A stretch of 16,879 nucleotides of DNA from Bacillota bacterium (GTDB lineage Bacteria > Bacillota > Clostridia > Christensenellales > UMGS416), in contig JAEYYW010000148.1 in NCBI GenBank assembly GCA_023428265.1, positions 1-16,879 of the forward strand, read 5' to 3'. Each line of letters starts with the position of its first letter. The first letter of the stretch is position 1. Position numbers and translations under genes: made by a program. The notes below the pieces were generated by a model. The model made no database searches. It was not told the DNA's origin and saw only the letters and a program-made list of their open reading frames with translations. Positions 1 through 5,809 of this stretch are shown piece after piece.

Positions 1-1
1 G

Positions 2-448
2 GTCAACAAATGGGACCTGATCGACAAGGATGATTCCACCGTGGGCAAATATGTCAACGACCTGCGCACGCAGATCGTCTTCATGAGCTATGTGCCAATC
101 CTCTTCATCTCGGTGAAAACCGGCCAGAGGATGCACAAACTAATGGAACTGGTGGATCAGGTATATCAAAACTCCCGGCAAAGGGTCGCCACAGGGCTGC
201 TCAACGATGTGATCGGCGACGCGGTGACGGCCATGGATCCGCCTTCGGTGAATGGGCGGCGGCTGAGGATCTATTATGCCACACAGACCGGCATCTCTCC
301 GCCGGAGTTTACGCTGTTTACAAACGATGCCGAGCTGATGAAAGACAGCTACAAACGATATCTGGAGAACCACCTGCGCAAAACCTTTGACTTCACCGGC
401 ACCCCGATCAGACTTGTGTGCAAAAGCAGGCAGGAGCAGGACTCATGA
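2..448 (+). CDS. der: Ribosome-assembly GTPase Der (EngA), C-terminal part
   Basis: Der carries two tandem GTPase domains and a C-terminal KH-like domain, and acts in maturation of the large ribosomal subunit. Only the last 148 residues are in the window; the 5' end lies outside it. The fragment begins with the NKWD motif, the G4 guanine-specificity motif of the second GTPase domain. Next comes the G5 region with the stretch FISVKTGQ, close to the usual FISALTGQ of the family. From about residue 60 the KH-like domain follows, with PPSVNGRRLRIYYATQ, a well-conserved Der segment, and an ending similar to family members (HLRKTFDFTGTPIRL). The stop codon overlaps the plsY start by 4 bases (ATGA), so the two genes are very likely co-transcribed and translationally coupled. 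The family call is firm; the missing N-terminal part cannot be judged. Confidence 0.95.
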   Translation, partial: VNKWDLIDKDDSTVGKYVNDLRTQIVFMSYVPILFISVKTGQRMHKLMELVDQVYQNSRQRVATGLLNDVIGDAVTAMDPPSVNGRRLRIYYATQTGISPPEFTLFTNDAELMKDSYKRYLENHLRKTFDFTGTPIRLVCKSRQEQDS

Positions 449-1089
449 ATACCACACAGATTTGGATCACCGTATTAATCGCTGTTGCCGCGTATTTCTT
501 CGGCGGGCTGTCTCCTGCACTCCTCATCAGCCGAACCGTGACCGGCAAGGATATCCGCGAGACAGGCAGCGGCAATGCCGGTGCCACCAATGTGCTGCGC
601 AGCATAGGTGTGCGGGCTGGCCTGCTCACCTTTCTGCTGGATGTGATCAAGGGCGTTGTGCCGACGCTTCTCGCCCTTCTGGTGGTGGATCGCCAGACGC
701 AGAGCGGTGTCTCCGCTCCATATGCTGCCTATTTGGCTGGCTTTATGGTGATTGTTGGCCATTCTTTCCCAATGCTGCTCGGGTTCCGCGGCGGCAAAGG
801 CGTCGCGACAGCACTTGGTATGTTCTTCGTGCTGCAGCCTCTGGCCACTTTGGTCATGCTGCTGATTGCGTTTGCTCTGATCTTTGCAACAGGTTATGTG
901 TCGCTGGGATCAGTTGTCAGCCTCGCATTGACGCCATTGTGCGGTTTCCTGTTTCCGGTAGTCGGCTGGCATTTCGGCGTTTTCTCGGCGCTGGTGGCGG
1001 CATTGATTTTGTGGAAACATCGGGATAACATCGTTCGCCTGGTCAATGGAACGGAGAACAAAATCGATCCAAAGAAGTTGAAAAAATAG
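445..1089 (+). CDS. plsY: Glycerol-3-phosphate acyltransferase PlsY
   Basis: PlsY is an integral membrane enzyme that moves an acyl group from acyl-phosphate to the sn-1 position of glycerol-3-phosphate, giving lysophosphatidic acid, the first step of phospholipid synthesis. The 214-residue protein has the usual family length and several hydrophobic segments. The three PlsY motifs are visible: SGNAGATNVLR at residues 42-52, GHSFPMLLGFRGGKGVA at 105-121 (glycine-rich loop), and KHRDNIVRL at 191-199. I chose the ATG at 445 because AGGAG lies 8 bases upstream (432-436), the ATGA overlap with der is typical of coupling, and the protein then starts like its relatives; an in-frame ATG at 418 would lie deep inside der. 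A gpsA gene often follows plsY in Firmicutes but does not here. The protein ends in a lysine-rich cytoplasmic tail. Confidence 0.95.
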   Translation: MNTTQIWITVLIAVAAYFFGGLSPALLISRTVTGKDIRETGSGNAGATNVLRSIGVRAGLLTFLLDVIKGVVPTLLALLVVDRQTQSGVSAPYAAYLAGFMVIVGHSFPMLLGFRGGKGVATALGMFFVLQPLATLVMLLIAFALIFATGYVSLGSVVSLALTPLCGFLFPVVGWHFGVFSALVAALILWKHRDNIVRLVNGTENKIDPKKLKK

Positions 1090-1187
1090 CACAGATTGCC
1101 GCCATGAAAGGACTGCCTGCGGATAAACTAAGCAAGAGCGGACTGAACTGATTTCGAGGATGGCCGCTTTGCGAAGGAGGTTCAACC

Positions 1188-1361
1188 ATGGCGACAAGGC
1201 ACAAGGTTATGTCGGAATCTCTCAAAGAGGAGATAGCCCGGCAGATGGGCGTGGATGGCACCGTGAGGCGCGAAGGATGGGGTTCCGTATCCTCTCGCGA
1301 CTGCGGCAGAATGGTCCAGACAGCCATTGAAATGGCTGAGAATTCGCTGAAAAACAGGTAG
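1188..1361 (+). CDS. Alpha/beta-type small acid-soluble spore protein (SASP)
   Basis: This 57-residue gene encodes a protein of the family that coats DNA in the forespore, holds it in an A-like form and protects it from UV and heat; it is degraded at germination by the protease GPR. The evidence is the sequence itself: LKEEIARQMGV at residues 12-22, with the GPR-type cleavage context E-I-A at 16-18, and GWGSVSSRDCGRMV at 30-43 followed by an IEMAE helix, matching the clostridial GWGS..SRD.G.MV pattern. A strong AAGGAGG (1174-1180) lies 7 bases before the ATG. Cys39 sits where alanine or glycine is more usual. Expression is expected late in the forespore under sigma-G, but I could not find a convincing sigma-G promoter in the 98 bases after plsY. 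The family call is strong; which paralogue it is cannot be said. Confidence 0.9.
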   Translation: MATRHKVMSESLKEEIARQMGVDGTVRREGWGSVSSRDCGRMVQTAIEMAENSLKNR

Positions 1362-1440
1362 CGCAAAGCGCGAATCGTTTGCGAGTGTTGCCAAACAATG
1401 GACAAGCCGCCCGGATAACTGAATAGCTCCTTTGCTTTTT

Positions 1441-1462
1441 GGGAGCCGCAATTGCGGCTCCC
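1441..1462. repeat. Perfect 22-base palindrome after the SASP gene
   Basis: The half GGGAGCCGCAA is followed directly by its exact reverse complement. As RNA it would form a GC-rich stem with a minimal AATT turn. It lies about 80 bases after the SASP stop codon. A T-rich run (CTTTTTG) lies on its 5' side on the + strand, so neither strand has the downstream U-run of a classical intrinsic terminator. It may still be a transcript-end or stabilising hairpin, or a DNA-binding palindrome. An upstream GCTCC (1426-1430) could pair with GGAGC (1442-1446) instead, giving a competing fold. Confidence 0.6.
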
Positions 1463-1543
1463 ATCCATGTTCCATAGCGTATGGTTTCACGCTTCCATTG
1501 CAGGAAGAATTCTGGTGCCATACCGCATTTTTCAACAAATCGC

Positions 1544-1573
1544 TTGACACACCCATTGATGTGTTAGTATTAT
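1544..1573 (+). promoter_or_regulatory. Sigma-A type promoter for the 209-aa unknown gene
   Basis: A perfect -35 box TTGACA (1544-1549) is followed after 18 bases by TATTAT (1568-1573), in a notably AT-rich patch. The spacing to the start codon at 1621 allows a short leader. Between the boxes lies a short inverted repeat, ACACA (1547-1551) and TGTGT (1560-1564), which overlaps the -35 box and could be an operator. That last point is inference only. Confidence 0.65.
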
Positions 1574-1620
1574 TAATTTTATGAAAAGATGTCTCGCGGT
1601 GGATTCCGCTGGAGAGATAG

Positions 1621-2250
1621 ATGCAAAATAAGTGCGACTTCAAGATGGAACAAAATGCCTGCCTGATTACCGCGCCCGAAAACAGGGACATTTTGCCGGG
1701 CAGGATGTTGCGCCATATGGCCGCTAACCTCGAAAAATACTACCAGCTTTTTGAGTTCTCCTGCGTGCAGGGCTATCGGGCCGTGGACGAGATGGAGGAT
1801 GTTGTTGGCGTTATCGAAATGCAGTGCGGGTTTTTCAAGCGCCTGCTGGGCAAGCAAGATATTTGCGTGTTTCAGAAGCTGCACCCCAGCTTGTATGAAG
1901 AGGAGTATGTTCAGCTCTCCGATGAGGAAAAGGAAGCGTTCAAGGCGAACCTCCCGGAAGGCGAAGAGTTTATAGAAGCCGACTATACGGTTTCAATTCC
2001 GTCGTTTTACTTTCTGATGGTCACATCCGATGACAGCAGAAAGCTCATCGATGTGTTGAATCACCTCAAGCCAAGAAGCTTTGCGGAGGTGCGCGACGCG
2101 GTCGCAACATTGTGCGACGCGTCCATTTCCGTATTTGATGAGGTCGAGATTCTTGCTGAGTATGGCCACGAGGGCTTTGTCAGCGTCCTGACCGAAGGCA
2201 TGGAAGAGTGGCTGGGTGAGCCGGAGCAGGTGGAGTTCCTGGATATTTAG
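1621..2250 (+). CDS. Protein of unknown function, 209 aa, acidic and cytoplasmic
   Basis: I do not recognise this family. The ORF is complete, has codon use like its neighbours, a sigma-A type promoter about 50 bases upstream, and GGAGAG 4 bases before the ATG, so it is very likely a real gene. A second ATG at 1645 (residue 9) is possible. The protein has no signal peptide or obvious membrane segment. It is strongly acidic, with an E/D-rich stretch at about residues 92-121 (LYEEEYVQLSDEEKEAF and LPEGEEFIEAD). Six cysteines (5, 14, 48, 69, 82, 165) are spread out and do not form CxxC pairs, so a zinc or Fe-S site is not suggested. Predicted structure appears mixed, with helices at about 28-45 and 150-180. 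It stands alone between the SASP gene and fhs, with hairpins on both sides, so it may be its own transcription unit. Confidence 0.75.
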   Translation: MQNKCDFKMEQNACLITAPENRDILPGRMLRHMAANLEKYYQLFEFSCVQGYRAVDEMEDVVGVIEMQCGFFKRLLGKQDICVFQKLHPSLYEEEYVQLSDEEKEAFKANLPEGEEFIEADYTVSIPSFYFLMVTSDDSRKLIDVLNHLKPRSFAEVRDAVATLCDASISVFDEVEILAEYGHEGFVSVLTEGMEEWLGEPEQVEFLDI

Positions 2251-2254
2251 CAAT

Positions 2255-2310
2255 TGCCGCATGGAGCGGCAGACAAATGGGAATACAATGGGCGGGCTTC
2301 GGCCCGCCCA
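2255..2310 (+). terminator. Two tandem hairpins between the unknown gene and fhs
   Basis: The first is TGCCGC-ATGGA-GCGGCA (2255-2271), starting just after the stop codon. The second is TGGGCGGGC-TTCG-GCCCGCCCA (2289-2310), a nine-pair, very GC-rich stem closed by a UUCG-type tetraloop. Neither is followed by a U-run; AAATGATAACC follows the second. They probably mark the 3' end of the upstream transcript, or attenuate or stabilise a message running into fhs. I see no clear separate fhs promoter in the 32 bases that remain. Confidence 0.5.
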
Positions 2311-2342
2311 AATGATAACCGGATAAATCCCTTGGAGGTTTT

Positions 2343-4007
2343 ATGCTCTCGGACATTGAGATCGCCCGTGCGGCCAGTATGCAACCAATTGGCAAGATTG
2401 CCTCGAAGCTGGGGATTGCACCAGAAGACCTGATCCTTTACGGATCACACATGGCCAAGGTGTCTCTGGACGCGGTGAGACGCATCCAGGCCCAGGGCCG
2501 CGGTGGCAAGCTTGTGCTGGTGACGGCTATCAATCCCACGCCCGCAGGGGAGGGAAAGACAACCACCTCCGTGGGGTTGGGCGATGGTCTGGCCCGCACC
2601 GGCAAAAGTGTTGCCATCGCTCTGAGGGAGCCTTCTCTTGGCCCGGTTTTCGGTGTGAAGGGCGGCGCCGCCGGTGGCGGCTACGCGCAGGTGGTGCCGA
2701 TGGAAGAGCTCAATCTGCACTTCACCGGCGACATTCATGCCATCACGGCGGCAAACAATCTGTTGTCCGCCATGCTGGACAATCATCTATTCCAGGGCAA
2801 TGAGCTGGGCATCGATCCGGATACAATCACCTGGCGGCGGGCAATGGACATGAATGACCGCCAGCTGCGGCAGATCGAATGCGGCCTTGGGAAAAACAAT
2901 GGCACACCCCGGCAAGACGGTTTTGACATTACCGCCGCCTCCGAAGTGATGGCGGTGCTGTGCATGGCTTCCGACCTGGAAGACCTGAAGGAAAGACTAG
3001 GCCGTATTGTTGTAGCGAAAAACACCGCCGGCAAGCCCGTGACGGCGGCAATGCTAAATGCCCACGGCGCGATGGCGGTGCTTCTGAAGCAGGCGATACA
3101 GCCCAATCTCATTCAGACGCTGGAAGGCACTCCGGTGTTTGTGCATGGCGGCCCGTTTGCCAACATTGCCCACGGATGCAACAGCATCATCGCAACCAAA
3201 GCAGCGCTGGCCACCGCCGATTGGGTGGTGACAGAAGCCGGATTCGGCGCCGACCTGGGCGCGGAGAAGTTCCTGGATATCAAGTGCCGCACAGCCGGGC
3301 TCTGGCCGGCAGCCGTTGTGATCGTGGCCACGGTGCGGGCTTTGAAGTTCCACGGTGGCATAGCCAAGGAAGACCTGAAAACTCCAAACGCTGAGGCGGT
3401 GCGCCGCGGCATGTGCAATCTGGAGCGCCATATCGGCAACATCAGGAGCCTGGGGTTGCCGGTTGTGGTTTCGATCAACCAATTCAGCGGTGATACCGAT
3501 GAGGAGCAGCAGGTGATCCTGCAGGGCTGCGAGGCTCTCGGCGTAAAGGCCTGCCGCTGCACCGCCTGGGCTGACGGCGGGGCGGGCGCAGTGGAGCTGG
3601 CGGAGGCTGTGGCCGCGTCTGCCAAGGAAAGCCAGCCCCGGTTTTTGTATGATGTTGGCCTTTCCATTCAGGAGAAAATCGACCTGCTTGTGAAAACATG
3701 GTATCACGGTGCGGCGGTGGAATATGCACCTGCTGCCGAGGCGGAGGCTGCGGAACTCCAGGCTGCCGGTTACGGGAGCCTGCCCATCTGCATGGCGAAA
3801 ACACAATACTCCATTTCTGATGACGCCAAGGCAATCGGCGCGCCGGAAGGTTTTACGCTGAAGGTGAGAAACATCAAGCTTCTCGCCGGAGCAGGTTTTA
3901 TCGTGGCGCAGTCGGGCAGCATCATGAAAATGCCCGGCTTGCCCAAAAAGCCCGCGGCGGAGATGATAGACATTGACAGTGAGGGGAATGTCACAGGGCT
4001 CTTCTAA
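2343..4007 (+). CDS. fhs: Formate-tetrahydrofolate ligase
   Basis: This enzyme joins formate to tetrahydrofolate at the expense of ATP, giving 10-formyl-THF. It feeds purine synthesis and, in acetogens, the methyl branch of the Wood-Ljungdahl pathway. At 554 residues it matches the normal length of about 555-560. The ATP-binding loop is TPAGEGKTT at residues 66-74. The conserved segment GVKGGAAGGGYAQVVPMEEL begins at about residue 104 and runs into NLHFTGDIHAI, and VMAVLCMASDLEDLKERLGR lies further on. The ATG at 2343 has GGAGG (2334-2338) 4 bases upstream. No folD or other Wood-Ljungdahl gene is adjacent, so an acetogenic role cannot be claimed. In relatives fhs can be under a ZTP riboswitch, but I do not see that motif in the short leader. 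Confidence 0.97.
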   Translation: MLSDIEIARAASMQPIGKIASKLGIAPEDLILYGSHMAKVSLDAVRRIQAQGRGGKLVLVTAINPTPAGEGKTTTSVGLGDGLARTGKSVAIALREPSLGPVFGVKGGAAGGGYAQVVPMEELNLHFTGDIHAITAANNLLSAMLDNHLFQGNELGIDPDTITWRRAMDMNDRQLRQIECGLGKNNGTPRQDGFDITAASEVMAVLCMASDLEDLKERLGRIVVAKNTAGKPVTAAMLNAHGAMAVLLKQAIQPNLIQTLEGTPVFVHGGPFANIAHGCNSIIATKAALATADWVVTEAGFGADLGAEKFLDIKCRTAGLWPAAVVIVATVRALKFHGGIAKEDLKTPNAEAVRRGMCNLERHIGNIRSLGLPVVVSINQFSGDTDEEQQVILQGCEALGVKACRCTAWADGGAGAVELAEAVAASAKESQPRFLYDVGLSIQEKIDLLVKTWYHGAAVEYAPAAEAEAAELQAAGYGSLPICMAKTQYSISDDAKAIGAPEGFTLKVRNIKLLAGAGFIVAQSGSIMKMPGLPKKPAAEMIDIDSEGNVTGLF

Positions 4008-4042
4008 GCCGTTTGGCAGATCCTTCCCAGCAATCGTCACAA

Positions 4043-4083
4043 TTGCCAGCAATTGCCTTGTATTTGATTGCAATGGATGGCAA
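4043..4083. repeat. Nested inverted repeats around the -35 box of the ireB promoter
   Basis: TTGCCA (4043-4048) and TGGCAA (4078-4083) form an outer pair; ATTGC (4052-4056) and GCAAT (4070-4074) form an inner pair. The heptamer AATTGCC also occurs twice (4041-4047 and 4051-4057). The -35 box TTGCAA lies within the right arm. This could be an operator or a weak fhs 3' hairpin. The repeats are seen directly; the role is a guess. Confidence 0.4.
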
Positions 4084-4096
4084 ATCTTTGTATAAT
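4068..4096 (+). promoter_or_regulatory. Promoter of the ireB-ruvX cluster
   Basis: TTGCAA (4068-4073) and a perfect TATAAT (4091-4096) are separated by 17 bases. The start codon of ireB is 27 bases after the -10 box, giving a very short leader that holds the ribosome binding site. This is one of the two best sigma-A matches in the window and probably drives ireB, the reductase, ruvX and the DUF1292 gene up to the terminator at 6112. Confidence 0.8.
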
Positions 4097-4122
4097 AGAC
4101 AATAGCCGAGGAGGTGACCCCC

Positions 4123-4395
4123 ATGGGCTTTGATATGGACAAAACGATGCAATTCAGGCCGGAGCGCGAAGTCGAGACGGTGTCTGAAATTCTTTCCAGC
4201 GTGTATGCAGCGCTGAAAGAGCGGGGGTATGACCCAATCAACCAGCTGGTTGGCTACATCATGAGCGGTGATCCCACTTATGTGACCAGCCACAACAACG
4301 CCCGCTATCTGATCCGGCGGTTGGAGCGCGATGAGATCCTTGAAGAGTTGGTGCGCTTTTACTTGAAGTCACTGGATGAGAAGACCGGGAAATAA
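4123..4395 (+). CDS. ireB: IreB family regulatory phosphoprotein (UPF0297/DUF965)
   Basis: IreB is a small cytoplasmic protein first studied in Enterococcus faecalis, where the Ser/Thr kinase IreK phosphorylates it on N-terminal threonines and it acts negatively on cephalosporin resistance. Relatives include YrzL of Bacillus. The 90-residue product has the typical size. It begins MGFDMDKTMQF, with Thr8 in the region of the known phosphorylation sites, and carries the conserved block GDPTYVTSHNNARYLIR at residues 49-65. The ATG at 4123 is preceded by AGGAGGTGA (4109-4117), nearly a perfect match to the 16S rRNA tail, 5 bases away. A GTG at 4114 lies in frame but inside that site and is rejected. 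In Firmicutes the gene usually lies between alaS and ruvX; here alaS is absent and fhs lies upstream. No kinase gene is in the window. Confidence 0.93.
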   Translation: MGFDMDKTMQFRPEREVETVSEILSSVYAALKERGYDPINQLVGYIMSGDPTYVTSHNNARYLIRRLERDEILEELVRFYLKSLDEKTGK

Positions 4396-4399
4396 TAGC

Positions 4400-5341
4400 T
4401 TGGAGCAACTTGATCTGCTGCCCGGCCTGAAGGTGAGCCGGCTATGCTATGGGACGCTGACAATCGGGCCCTTGCAACGGAATATGTCCGTGGCGGAAGG
4501 CGGCAGGCTTTTGATACATGCCCTGCAAAAGGGCATTCTTTTTTTTGACACCGCCGAGCTCTATGGCACTTATCCGCACATCAGGATGATGCTGGAGGAG
4601 TGCCCCGGAGCCGTGATTGCGACAAAATCCTATGCCTGGAACCGCGAAACGGCAGAGGAATCCTTCGCCAAGGCAGTGCGGGGGATCGGGCGTGACTATG
4701 TGGATCTCTTTCTGCTTCATGAGCAGGAAAGCCTCCACACAATCCGGGGGCATTGGGAAGCACTGGAGCACCTGATCCGTCTGAAAGAGCGGGGGTTGAT
4801 CGGCGCGGTGGGTCTTTCCACCCACTCGGTGGACGCAGCCCGCGCCGCCCTCCGGTTTCCTGAGATCCAGGTGGTGCACCCTCTCATCAACATGAATGGC
4901 CTTGGCATCCAGGGCGGTTCTCGGGATGATATGGTTGCTGCCATTGCAGACCTTTCCGCTGCCGGCCGGGGTGTCTATGCGATGAAGGCGTTGGGCGGAG
5001 GCCATCTGATCGGAAACCGGCGCGAGGCCATTGCGTGGGCGTTGGGGTTGGCCGGTGTGAAATCCGTGGCGGTCGGAATGCAGTCGGAAGCGGAAATTGA
5101 CTACAATGTATCGTTGTTCGAAGGCATGGAGCCCCCGGCAGATTTGGAACAAGCCACTGCCGGAACACAGCGACAGTTGCTGGTGCACGATTGGTGCCGC
5201 GGGTGCGGGAACTGCGCAAAGGTATGCAGTTCTGGCGCCATCCGTGTGATTGGCGGCAGGGCAGCACCGGATCCTGAGAAATGTGTGATGTGCGGTTATT
5301 GCGCGGCGGCATGCCCCGATTTCTGCATCAAGGTGATATAG
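4400..5341 (+). CDS. Aldo/keto reductase with C-terminal 2x[4Fe-4S] ferredoxin domain
   Basis: This is an NAD(P)H-type aldo/keto reductase barrel followed by a bacterial ferredoxin domain; substrate and electron partner are unknown. The catalytic tetrad is present: Asp50 and Tyr55 in FFDTAELYG, Lys77 in ATKSY, His107 in LLHEQES. The C-terminus has two complete CxxCxxCxxxC motifs, Cys266/269/272/276 and Cys295/298/301/305 followed by Pro, so two [4Fe-4S] clusters are expected. Residues 1-240 form the barrel and about 260-313 the ferredoxin part. The start is uncertain. A TTG at 4400 gives MEQLDLLPGLKVSRLCYGT, which fits the family N-terminus and begins 4 bases after the ireB stop, but its ribosome site (GGGA) is weak. 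An ATG at 4376 would overlap ireB by 20 bases. The gene sits between ireB and ruvX, which are normally direct neighbours. Confidence 0.9.
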   Translation: MEQLDLLPGLKVSRLCYGTLTIGPLQRNMSVAEGGRLLIHALQKGILFFDTAELYGTYPHIRMMLEECPGAVIATKSYAWNRETAEESFAKAVRGIGRDYVDLFLLHEQESLHTIRGHWEALEHLIRLKERGLIGAVGLSTHSVDAARAALRFPEIQVVHPLINMNGLGIQGGSRDDMVAAIADLSAAGRGVYAMKALGGGHLIGNRREAIAWALGLAGVKSVAVGMQSEAEIDYNVSLFEGMEPPADLEQATAGTQRQLLVHDWCRGCGNCAKVCSSGAIRVIGGRAAPDPEKCVMCGYCAAACPDFCIKVI

Positions 5342-5359
5342 AGAAAGGGGTGGGGCGCT

Positions 5360-5809
5360 CTGCGTATCATGGCGCTGGATGTTGGGGATAAAAGAATAGG
5401 GATTGCCATAAGCGACCCTCTGGGCTTCGGGGCAAACCCGATTGAAACCTATACGCGCCGTGAGCCCGTGCAGGATTATCAATATATTGCCAAGCTGGCC
5501 CGGGACTATGGCGTGGAGCTTGTGTTGCTGGGGTGGCCCCGCAACATGAACGGCACAGAGGGGCCACGCTGCGAAGCTACAGCGCAGTTTGGCATGGGGC
5601 TGGAGCAGCACATTGGCTGCCCCATTGATGTGTTCGATGAACGGTTGACCACGGCCGCCGCGGAACGAATTCTGCTGCAGGCGGACGTGAGCCGGGAAAA
5701 GCGCAAGAAGGTCATCGACAAGATGGCCGCTGTGGTTTTTTTACAAGGATACCTGGATGCTAAGGCATATTTGAAAAGGAGGGACCCCCCATGGAAGACG
5801 AAAGGGTAA
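5360..5809 (+). CDS. ruvX: RuvX/YqgF family RNase H-fold nuclease (putative Holliday junction resolvase)
   Basis: RuvX/YqgF has an RNase H-like fold and is linked to Holliday junction resolution and, in some bacteria, to 16S rRNA 5' end processing. With a CTG start at 5360 the product has 149 residues and starts MRIMALDVGDKRIGIA, the standard family N-terminus, with Asp7 as the first acidic catalytic residue. Further motifs are LLGWPRNMNGTEGP at 57-69, DERLTTAAAERIL at 93-105, and IDKMAAVVFLQGYLD at 119-133. The first in-frame ATG is 5369, but that would cut off MRI and leave the purine-rich ribosome site (AAAGGGG, 5344-5350) 18 bases away; the distance to CTG is 9. I therefore prefer CTG, with ATG 5369 as the standard alternative. 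The 3' end overlaps the DUF1292 gene by 19 bases. Confidence 0.9.
   Translation: MRIMALDVGDKRIGIAISDPLGFGANPIETYTRREPVQDYQYIAKLARDYGVELVLLGWPRNMNGTEGPRCEATAQFGMGLEQHIGCPIDVFDERLTTAAAERILLQADVSREKRKKVIDKMAAVVFLQGYLDAKAYLKRRDPPWKTKG

Noticed and set aside
1104..1151. Possible 15-residue peptide between plsY and the SASP gene
   Set aside because: No ribosome binding site and no resemblance to a known leader peptide; too short to support.
1182..1691. Overlapping minus-strand frames across the SASP gene and the following gap
   Set aside because: They run through the palindrome, promoter and SASP gene with no ribosome binding site and no coherent motif.
2255..2342. ZTP riboswitch upstream of fhs
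   Set aside because: fhs is a known target of this riboswitch, but the gap is short, and the conserved pfl motif core is not seen; only simple hairpins are present.
3054..4241. Long open frame (395 codons) on the minus strand opposite fhs and ireB
   Set aside because: It lies antisense to two firmly identified genes, has no ribosome binding site or family-like motif, and reflects GC-rich codon use of the real genes.
4442..5611. 389-codon open frame on the minus strand opposite the aldo/keto reductase and ruvX
   Set aside because: It covers two real genes, and its product has low-complexity His/Cys-rich sequence typical of an antisense shadow.
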